Below are positions 57,914-64,000 of a stretch of 64,000 nucleotides of DNA, in pieces. The DNA is from Thermophilibacter provencensis (GTDB lineage Bacteria > Actinomycetota > Coriobacteriia > Coriobacteriales > Atopobiaceae): NCBI RefSeq assembly GCF_900128445.1, contig NZ_LT671417.1, positions 1 to 64,000 of the forward strand, given 5' to 3'. How positions within the stretch are numbered: the first letter of the stretch is position 1; every line of letters begins with the position of its first letter. A model generated the notes under the pieces. It was not told the origin of the DNA. It made no database searches and saw nothing but the letters and a program-made list of their open reading frames with translations. The translations under genes and the position numbers were made by a program.

Positions 57914-59039
57914 CGGCATCGCCTCCCTTCTCGGCCATGGAGCGTATCGCCGAGTCGAGCTTGCTCTGGAAGGTGACGTAGTGGGGCAGCTTGAGGTGGC
58001 TGATGAAGCCGGTGGCCTCCACGCCGTCGATGTGGTAGAGGACGAACTCCTGGTCCTGGGTGGGGAAGCGCACGTCATCCGCGCGCAGGCTGTGGTCGAG
58101 CACGCTCATGGCGATGGCCTTGGACTCGTCTGCGCCCATCACCAGGCCGTAGCCCACGTCGAGCGCGGAGCGGTGCTGGCCGCGCTCGTCGACCTCGTCG
58201 CAGACGATGAGGCTCTCCACCTCGGTGGCGGGAATGGAGCCCAGGTAGTAGGCATCGTCCCTCTCGCCAGCGCCCCCCGGGGCATCGATGGTCACCGCGA
58301 GGTCGCCGCGGCGGAGCTCGCCCACCGTGGGATGCGAGAGGCCAAAGCCGCGGATGGCGGCGTAGCCGATGGCCACGACCGCCTGCGTGAGGCCGCGGGA
58401 GAGCGCCTGGAGGACCGCGCTTCTCGGCGCGGGGAAGGAGAGGGGCGTCTTGGTGACGTCCACGGGCTCGGCATCATCCGTCGGCCAGGAGCGCACCATG
58501 TCGAGCGAGCGGAGATGGTCCAGGACGCGCGGCATCCGCGCGAGCGTCTCGGCGTCGTCGGCGGCGCGGGAGTGGTCCGCCTCGTCGGCGAGGTCCTCGT
58601 TGATCTGGCGGAGGCGCTCGCGCACGTCGGCCGCGGTCTCGTCCACGAGGTCGAAGTCAATGAGGCGATGCGAGTAGTCGCGCGTGGCACCGAGCACCTG
58701 ACCGCCCGCGATGTCCTTGAACGCGGCGGAGATCCTGCGGTCGACGCGCATCTCCGAGGTGTCGATCACGCGCGAGACGTAGAGCCGCTCGAGCGTGGAG
58801 CGCCACGCCCGCATGAGGAAGACGGCCTCCTCGACCGAGCCGCGGGCCTGCTTGACGGCCACGGCGGCCTCGTCGGGAGCCCAGAGCGACCCCTCGGACT
58901 GCACCTGCTCCACGAGCTCGGGCAGCGCGTCGCGAATGAGCGCGCACGACAGCGCGCCGCCCTCGAGCCGGCGCGCCTCCAAGAGGTCGAGCGAGGCGGC
59001 GATCGCCTGCTCGCCGCCGCTCACGGCAACGTATCCCAT
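57906..59039 (-). CDS. phnI: C-P lyase subunit / nucleosidase PhnI
   Basis: A 377-residue subunit that, with PhnG, H and L, replaces the purine of ATP by the phosphonate. Typical sequences: MGYVAVSGGEQAI at the N-terminus, HPTVGELRRG, and the late SHLKLPHYVTFQSKLDSAI. Its ATG overlaps the phnH stop (TGATG). Length is near the E. coli protein (354). Confidence 0.93.
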   Translation of the reverse strand: MGYVAVSGGEQAIAASLDLLEARRLEGGALSCALIRDALPELVEQVQSEGSLWAPDEAAVAVKQARGSVEEAVFLMRAWRSTLERLYVSRVIDTSEMRVDRRISAAFKDIAGGQVLGATRDYSHRLIDFDLVDETAADVRERLRQINEDLADEADHSRAADDAETLARMPRVLDHLRSLDMVRSWPTDDAEPVDVTKTPLSFPAPRSAVLQALSRGLTQAVVAIGYAAIRGFGLSHPTVGELRRGDLAVTIDAPGGAGERDDAYYLGSIPATEVESLIVCDEVDERGQHRSALDVGYGLVMGADESKAIAMSVLDHSLRADDVRFPTQDQEFVLYHIDGVEATGFISHLKLPHYVTFQSKLDSAIRSMAEKGGDADA

Positions 59040-59713
59040 CAGGCCACCCCCTCTACCCGCGTCGTGCGCGGGATGGCGACCACGTGCCCGGCACGGTCGA
59101 CGAGCACGAGGTCGATGCCGCACGGGAACTCGTCAGCTCGCCCGATGCGGGCGAGAAGGACGTCGGCGCGGTCGCACTCGACGAGCGCGGCGTCCTTGAT
59201 GCCGGGGCCCGTGAGACGCCACGCGCTCGCGGCCGCCTCGCCGCTGGAGGAGCCCACGCGACTCCCGTCCGGGCCCGCGCCCACGAGCGCGGAGCACTCC
59301 ACCACGCACGTGGCGCCAAGCTGCGGGTCGAGCAGGTTGCCCGGCGTGAGGGAGGCCACTGCCGCGGACGCCTCGTCGCCGCGCACGGAGCACGGGAGCA
59401 GCACATAGGGGGCCGTCTCGACGGGCGCGCCGAGAGCGTGCGTGCGTCGAGAGATCACGCGGGCAGCCTCGGTGTCTTGACCTGCCACGGCCACGGACGT
59501 GGCCGCGTCGAGAAGGACGTCGGCCACCGCGACGGTGGGGGCGAGCAGTCCCGCCTCCGCGGCATCCGCCGCACAGGCCTCGTCCGCGCGTGGGAGCTCG
59601 GCCACCTCGCCGGGACGCGCCGTTGCGTCGAGCAGGGCGCGGAAGGCAGCCTGCAGGTAGAAGGCACGACGGTCGATGAGAGCGTCGCGCTCGAAGACGT
59701 CATCGCGCGTCAT
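59039..59713 (-). CDS. phnH: C-P lyase core subunit PhnH
   Basis: A 224-residue core subunit of the PhnGHIJ complex. AFRALLDATARPGEVAELP near residue 22 is the family signature, and WRLTGPGIKDAALV and DEFPCGIDLVLVD follow. Its start overlaps the phnG stop by four bases (ATGA) and its stop overlaps phnI, so G, H and I are translated as a chain. Confidence 0.93.
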   Translation of the reverse strand: MTRDDVFERDALIDRRAFYLQAAFRALLDATARPGEVAELPRADEACAADAAEAGLLAPTVAVADVLLDAATSVAVAGQDTEAARVISRRTHALGAPVETAPYVLLPCSVRGDEASAAVASLTPGNLLDPQLGATCVVECSALVGAGPDGSRVGSSSGEAAASAWRLTGPGIKDAALVECDRADVLLARIGRADEFPCGIDLVLVDRAGHVVAIPRTTRVEGVA

Positions 59714-60174
59714 TTGACCACCGCCTGAACGCTCATGTCCTGCCCGCCCATCTCGTCAAAGCTCACGCGCGAGACGCACGTGCGTGCCGCAGCGCGGCGA
59801 CGCTCCTCGGCAAGCCTGCCCTCGGCGGCGAGAATCGAGCGCTCCAGCTCGCCCGCCAGCTCGGGAGCGACGCCTCCCTCGGAGAGCGCGGCGTCAATAA
59901 CGGCCAGGTCGCGGGCAAGCTCGGGGCGGGCGCCAAGCACGGCGCCGAGCCCCTCCGCGTCGCCGATGCGGACGCGGCACTCGGTCATGAGGGCCTCTCC
60001 GAGATAGAAGCGCGAATTTCTCGCCGTCTCCCTGACCTGGCACATCACGAGACCCTGCCGGGGCGGTGCGACCTCGCGGACTCCGACCGCGCGCTCCACG
60101 AGCGCGGCGAGGTCGTGAGCAACGGAGGGGTCGCTCTCCACAAGCGCCTCGGTCCTTCTCCGTCTGGAAATCAT
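59710..60174 (-). CDS. phnG: C-P lyase core subunit PhnG
   Basis: A 154-residue subunit of the C-P lyase core. It has MCQVRETARNSRFYLGEALMTECRVRIGD (about residues 43-71), the conserved PhnG block, and a C-terminal AATRVSFDEM-like segment (ARTCVSRVSFDEMGGQDM). The ATG at 60174 has AAAGGAA upstream; frame sequence before it is REP DNA. First gene after the transporter block, separated from phnE by a 127-base palindromic spacer. Confidence 0.92.
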   Translation of the reverse strand: MISRRRRTEALVESDPSVAHDLAALVERAVGVREVAPPRQGLVMCQVRETARNSRFYLGEALMTECRVRIGDAEGLGAVLGARPELARDLAVIDAALSEGGVAPELAGELERSILAAEGRLAEERRRAAARTCVSRVSFDEMGGQDMSVQAVVK

Positions 60175-60183
60175 GCGTTCCTT

Positions 60184-60300
60184 TCTGCAAATTGGGGACG
60201 TGTTTTTTCTTTCAGTGGTTTTGGGACAGGTCTTGGTTGAGAGGGCTCGCGGACAGACCTGTCCCAATTTGGCTGCAAGAAATAACCCGTCCCCTTTTTG
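60184..60300. repeat. Nested REP palindromes between phnE and phnG
   Basis: Outer GGGGACG/CGTCCCC (60194-60200 with 60288-60294) and inner TTGGGACAGGTC/GACCTGTCCCAA (60221-60232 with 60256-60267). CTGCAAATTGGGGAC is shared with the REP pair at 41857. It may lower or process the message between the transport and lyase genes. Confidence 0.75.
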
Positions 60301-60301
60301 G

Positions 60302-61180
60302 CTAATCGTTGAGGATGTAGCGGCGGCGCAGGCGCACCGAGACGAACTCGAGCACGAAGGCCGCGACGAGGCATACGTAGACGATCACGCCCACCTCGTG
60401 GAGGTTGTAGTAGCGGCTGCCCGCCTGGTAGAGCTGAAAGCCGATTCCGCCCGCGCCGGCGAAGGCGCCCACGGCCACCGCGTTGGTGAAGTTGATTTCC
60501 AGGCGGATGAATGTCCAGGAGATGATCTTGGTGATGGTGGCCGGAACGATCGCCTGGAAGACCACCTGCCAGAAGCTCGCGCCCGAGGCGCGCAGCGCCT
60601 CGATCACGCCCGCGTCGATCTCCTCGAACGACTCCGAGTAGCTCTTGGTGAGGTAGGCGATCGAGTGGAACGAGATGCCGAGAACCGCCGCCTCGGAGCC
60701 CAGGCCGATGGCCACGGTGAAGACGAGGACCCAGAGGATCGTGGGGATGGAGCGGATGATCGCCACGACGCCCTTGACCACGTTTGAGACCGCGGGGCTC
60801 GAGAGGTTCTCCGAGGCGGCAAGCGCCAGGAAGAACGACACGATGCCCGAGATCACCGTGGTGATGGCCGTGATGGCGAGCGTGATGACGGCGCTCTCGA
60901 GCACCGTCTCCCACGTGAAGTGGCCGGCACCGTAGGGCGGGTCGAGGGCGGGCTGGGCCATCATGGCCCAGAAGTCGGCAAGGGCCTGGCGCGTGGCCTG
61001 GACGAGGTCGACCGTGCCGTAGCCCATGCGCAGGAACGTCACCACAGTGAGCGCCACGAGCACGACGAGCGTCACCTGGACGGACACGTTGCGGTTTGAG
61101 GAGGAGGTGAGGCGGATCTTGCCGAGCACGTCGCGCTCGACGGTCGCCGCCGCGCCCTCGGTGAGGCGTACGCTCTCCAT
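60302..61180 (-). CDS. phnE: Phosphonate ABC transporter permease PhnE (second copy)
   Basis: A 292-residue inner-membrane permease. The ABC-coupling EAA loop reads EALRASGASFWQVVFQAIVPATI (about residues 195-217) and helices span about 35-285, with IIRSIPTILWVLVF typical of PhnE. Its ATG overlaps the stop of the other permease (TGATG). The two permeases probably form a heterodimer with PhnC. Confidence 0.92.
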   Translation of the reverse strand: MESVRLTEGAAATVERDVLGKIRLTSSSNRNVSVQVTLVVLVALTVVTFLRMGYGTVDLVQATRQALADFWAMMAQPALDPPYGAGHFTWETVLESAVITLAITAITTVISGIVSFFLALAASENLSSPAVSNVVKGVVAIIRSIPTILWVLVFTVAIGLGSEAAVLGISFHSIAYLTKSYSESFEEIDAGVIEALRASGASFWQVVFQAIVPATITKIISWTFIRLEINFTNAVAVGAFAGAGGIGFQLYQAGSRYYNLHEVGVIVYVCLVAAFVLEFVSVRLRRRYILND

Positions 61181-62004
61181 CAGATCATCGACCTCCTCGC
61201 CTTGTTGGAGACGGCCTCGATCACGAGGACGAAGACAATCGTCACGATGATCACGAGGCCAGCCGTGTCATAGCGGAACGACGTGTAGTACAGGTTGAAG
61301 ACAAAGCCGATGCCCGTTCCCGTGAGCAGGCCGATGAGCGTGGCCGAGCGGATGTTGGTCTCCACCATGTAGAGCATCCAGCTCATGAGGTCGGCCACCG
61401 CGAGCGGGATGCCTGCCTGGAACACGATCTGCCAGTAGGAGGCGCCCGTCGCGCGCAGGGCCTCGATCGGGCCGCCCGGTATCTCGTCGAACGTGTCCAG
61501 GAAGAAGCGCGTCAGCTGGCCGAACGTGGTGAGGAACAGGGCGAGAAACCCGGTGAACTCGTTCTGCTTGAACGAGAGGAGCAGAAGCAGCGCCCAGGCG
61601 ATCATCGGGATGTTGCGAAAGACGCTCGCCACAGCGCGGATGACGGCGCGCACGGGTGCGAACTCGACGCCGATCGAGGAGGACCCGAGCACGGCGAGCA
61701 CGATGCCCACCACCGCGGCGATCACCGTGGCGGCCACGCTGTCGAGCGCCGTGGAGACGGTCTGCTCGATGATGATCGAGAAGTACTGGAACGACTCGGC
61801 CGTGGGGATGAAGTTCTGGAACATCCAGACGAAGGCGGCCGGGATCGAGGTGATGGCGTAGGCGAGGCTGAAGTTGCAGATCATCGAGCAGCCCTGGAAT
61901 ACCAGGACCGCCGCGACGACGACCGCGAGCGCGCGCAGCTGCTTGCGCCGGAACCACGCGAGGTCGACCGAGGGACGCTCGACGACCGCGGCACCCGCGC
62001 TCAT
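61180..62004 (-). CDS. phnE: Phosphonate ABC transporter permease PhnE (first copy)
   Basis: A 274-residue permease paralogous to the following gene: VASVFRNIPMIAWALLLLLSFKQ, then the EAA loop EALRATGASYWQIVFQAGIPLAV (about residues 175-197) and YTSFRYDTAGLVIIVTIVF. The ATG at 62004 overlaps the phnC stop (ATGA). An N-terminal MSAGAAVVERPSVDLAWFRRKQ precedes the first helix. Confidence 0.92.
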   Translation of the reverse strand: MSAGAAVVERPSVDLAWFRRKQLRALAVVVAAVLVFQGCSMICNFSLAYAITSIPAAFVWMFQNFIPTAESFQYFSIIIEQTVSTALDSVAATVIAAVVGIVLAVLGSSSIGVEFAPVRAVIRAVASVFRNIPMIAWALLLLLSFKQNEFTGFLALFLTTFGQLTRFFLDTFDEIPGGPIEALRATGASYWQIVFQAGIPLAVADLMSWMLYMVETNIRSATLIGLLTGTGIGFVFNLYYTSFRYDTAGLVIIVTIVFVLVIEAVSNKARRSMI

Positions 62005-62858
62005 CGCGCCTCTCCCATCGCGGCTGCGACGGGGGTCGCGACCTGCCCGTTCTTCTCGACCCCAACCGCCACGTCGACCATGGCCTCGGCGTCGCCCTCG
62101 TAGATGCCGCGGATGACGTCGGGGGTGCACTCCGCCGGAGAGCCGTCGAAGACCTTCTCGCCCGCGCGCAGGCCGACGATGCGGTCGGAGAACTCGAGGG
62201 CGAAGTCCACCTGGTGGAGGTTCACGATGCAGGTGATGCCGCGGGAACGCGAGAGGCGACGCAGCTGCTCCATGACCATGCGGGAGCTCTTGGGATCAAG
62301 CGAGGCAATCGGCTCGTCGCAGAGCATGATCTTGGGCTCCTGCATGAGGGCGCGCGCAATGCCCACGCGCTGTTTCTGGCCGCCGGAGAGCTGGTCTGCG
62401 CGGCGGTAGGCGAACTCGCCGAGACCCACCTCGTCGAGGAGCTCGAACGCGTGGATCTTCTCCTCCTCGGTGTAGAGGCCGAGACTTCCCGCGAGGACGT
62501 TCTTGTAGCCGAGGCGTCCGTGCAGGACGTTCTGGATGGCGGTGAGACGATAGACCAGGTTGTAGTTCTGGAAGATCATCGCGATCTGTCGGTGCACCGG
62601 GCGAAGCTGCCCACGCGAGAGATGCGTGATGTCCTGCCCGCAGAAGGTGACGGTGCCGTCGGTGGGCTCGATGAGGCGGTTGATGCAGCGCAGGAAGGTG
62701 GACTTGCCGGCGCCGGAGGGGCCGATGACGGTGATGAGCTCACCGGGCTCCGCCGTGAAGTCAACGTCCCTGAGCGCGCGCTGCCCCTTGTCTCCGTTGC
62801 GCGTCTGGTAGGCCTTGCCGAGACCGGTCACGACAAGCAGCTGGGTGGATGTGTCCAT
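62001..62858 (-). CDS. phnC: Phosphonate ABC transporter ATP-binding protein PhnC
   Basis: A 285-residue ABC ATPase powering phosphonate uptake: Walker A GPSGAGKST (~45), Q-loop MIFQNYNLV, signature LSGGQKQRVGIARALMQ (~158), Walker B IMLCDEPIASLD and the switch His in IVNLHQVDFALEF. The C-terminus has an extra acidic tail ending AAAMGEAR. It follows phnD after a spacer with a GC-rich hairpin. Confidence 0.94.
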   Translation of the reverse strand: MDTSTQLLVVTGLGKAYQTRNGDKGQRALRDVDFTAEPGELITVIGPSGAGKSTFLRCINRLIEPTDGTVTFCGQDITHLSRGQLRPVHRQIAMIFQNYNLVYRLTAIQNVLHGRLGYKNVLAGSLGLYTEEEKIHAFELLDEVGLGEFAYRRADQLSGGQKQRVGIARALMQEPKIMLCDEPIASLDPKSSRMVMEQLRRLSRSRGITCIVNLHQVDFALEFSDRIVGLRAGEKVFDGSPAECTPDVIRGIYEGDAEAMVDVAVGVEKNGQVATPVAAAMGEAR

Positions 62859-62887
62859 GACGCTCCTCTCGAATCAAAGTCGCGGAT

Positions 62888-62918
62888 GCGGCGCCCGACG
62901 CTGTGCGCCGGGCGCCGC
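62888..62918 (-). promoter_or_regulatory. Hairpin between phnD and phnC
   Basis: Perfect 9-base stem GCGGCGCCC/GGGCGCCGC with a 13-base loop in the 104-base spacer. Such a structure behind a binding-protein gene commonly raises binding-protein output over the other transporter subunits. Confidence 0.6.
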
Positions 62919-62962
62919 TGGGAAGGGGCCCGACAGGGAGGGAGGCCGGGCGATGGAGTCTG

Positions 62963-64000
62963 CTAGGCGAGCGCGCGAATGGGGTCGTACCACTCGTCCT
63001 CGACGGCAATGAAGCCGGCGGTGTCGCCCTTGCTCCAGATGGCACCGGTGCCCTCGGCATCCTCGGGGGCGAAGAGCTGCTCGTTGCCGGCGACCTCGGC
63101 GGACGTCATGCCCTCGAGGATCTTGTCCTTGAGGTCCTCGGGCAGCACGTCGGCGTTGTAGACGATCGGGCCGTTGAGGACGGGGGTGGACTGGATGATG
63201 CCGAACTCCTTGCCCTGGACGCGGTCGAAGGGCTGGGCAGCGCCCTCGGCGACGCCGTAGACGGCGCCGGGCTGGTTCACGGCGTCGCGCTCGCCCTCGG
63301 GGACGGCGAGGTACATGTCGACGTCGATGTCATCGAAGGCGGCCACGTCGGCGTCGCCCTGGAGCAGGTTCACGCAGGAGCCGGGGTGGGAGTTGCCAAA
63401 GAGGACCTGGCTGAAGAAGCCGGGCTGGGCGAGCTCGTCGGTGGAGGTCACCTCGTCGGGGAACTCCGCCATGATGGCGTTGCAGGGCACCTTGAAGCCG
63501 GAGGTGGAGGTCTGCGTGACGAAGCTCATGCGCTTGCCCTTGATGTTCTTGATGGAGTAGCCGGTCGCGCTCTCGGCGTCCTCGTACTCGGCCATCTGGT
63601 CGGCGGGCACGGCGATGCGGCTGTAGTACTTGGCGCCGTCGAGGGTGCCCTCGGTGTCGGCCGTGGTGAAGAGGGAGTGGACGTTGGGGTTCTTCTCCTG
63701 CGCCTGGATGTAGCCCTCGGCGCCGAGGTTGGCCATCTGCGCCTTTCCGGAGGCGATGGCCTCGATGGCGACGTTGTAGTCGGTGGTGGTCATGAGCTCC
63801 ACCTCGACGCCCGCGTACTCGGAGAGGACGCGGCCGAACTCCTCGCGGCCGGCGTCGAACTCGGCGGCGGACTCGTTGGGAAGCCACACCATGGTGATCT
63901 TGTCGAGCGAGGCGGCATCGGTGCTTGCAGCCGCGTCATCGGTGCTCGTGGCGGCGCCGCCCTTGCCGGCATCGTTGCCGCCGCAGCCAACGAGGCCGAG
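62963..64000 (-). CDS. phnD: Phosphonate ABC transporter substrate-binding lipoprotein PhnD (5' end outside window)
   Basis: The 345 visible residues lack the start, which lies beyond the right edge. They open inside a lipoprotein signal: LGLVGC gives a lipobox, followed by a Gly/Ala/Thr/Ser linker. The mature domain has MVWLPNESAAEF, VELMTTTDYNVAIEAI, ASGKAQMANLGAEGYI and FKVPCNAIM, the periplasmic-binding fold of PhnD-like phosphonate and phosphite binders. First known gene of the operon here; promoter not in the window. Confidence 0.92.
   Translation of the reverse strand, partial: LGLVGCGGNDAGKGGAATSTDDAAASTDAASLDKITMVWLPNESAAEFDAGREEFGRVLSEYAGVEVELMTTTDYNVAIEAIASGKAQMANLGAEGYIQAQEKNPNVHSLFTTADTEGTLDGAKYYSRIAVPADQMAEYEDAESATGYSIKNIKGKRMSFVTQTSTSGFKVPCNAIMAEFPDEVTSTDELAQPGFFSQVLFGNSHPGSCVNLLQGDADVAAFDDIDVDMYLAVPEGERDAVNQPGAVYGVAEGAAQPFDRVQGKEFGIIQSTPVLNGPIVYNADVLPEDLKDKILEGMTSAEVAGNEQLFAPEDAEGTGAIWSKGDTAGFIAVEDEWYDPIRALA

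Overview
The window is a high-GC chromosomal segment with dense, mostly short-spaced operons and strong purine-rich ribosome binding sites. The gene content fits an anaerobic, fermentative actinobacterium of the Coriobacteriia, probably an Atopobiaceae member such as Olsenella: anaerobic ribonucleotide reductase NrdD/NrdG, an AmaP/DUF2273 envelope-stress pair, a mannose-family PTS with a sortase-anchored fructan hydrolase, LuxS/Pfs, and a C-P lyase operon ending in a PHP phosphoesterase. That taxonomic call is inference; no rRNA, tRNA, IS transposase, CRISPR array or origin was seen.

Layout. 0-8.5 kb: envelope/stress genes (DUF2273, AmaP), NhaA with a DUF1836 regulator, a DegV lipid-binding protein, the mtnN-luxS recycling operon, an ECF sigma/anti-sigma cassette lying between two 108-bp palindromic direct repeats, and an MscS channel. 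8.6-14.5 kb: PcrA helicase carrying an in-frame perfect inverted repeat, a MarR gene broken by one extra G in a G-run, a HAD phosphatase and an extended mannose-6-phosphate isomerase. 14.6-22.5 kb: a fructan-use operon on the minus strand (PTS IIA-IIB-IIC-IID, a small membrane protein, a 1495-residue cell-wall GH32 enzyme). 22.8-34.3 kb: single genes for an anion/citrate-type transporter, an alpha/beta hydrolase, LMW phosphatase, D-Ala-D-Ala carboxypeptidase, UppP, UspA, a secreted cell-wall hydrolase, a DMT exporter and an M16 peptidase.

34.3-41.2 kb: the most unusual block. A KdpD/KdpE-like two-component pair is followed by a bacterial P-type ATPase that looks like eukaryotic Na+,K+-ATPase (P2C type), two TrkA/RCK proteins and a 36-residue single-span membrane peptide. 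Neither KdpFABC nor TrkH/KtrB is present. A helically phased direct repeat sits in front of the ATPase. 41.2-51.2 kb: nitroreductase, HAD phosphatase and aminotransferase, nrdD with a pair of NrdR boxes overlapping DnaA-like boxes, nrdG, MgtA and a GNAT enzyme. 51.3-52.7 kb: an unknown protein behind a Shine-Dalgarno-masking hairpin, and a toxin-antitoxin pair behind a perfect palindrome. 52.8-64 kb: a translationally coupled phosphonate operon, phnD-C-E-E-G-H-I-J-K-M-L, an acetyltransferase and a PHP enzyme, entering from beyond the right edge.

Intergenic spaces are filled with perfect palindromes of at least five sequence families, several with compensated arm changes between copies. They look like REP/BIME elements normally moved by RAYT-type transposases, though no such transposase is encoded here. 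Many also sit where terminators would be.
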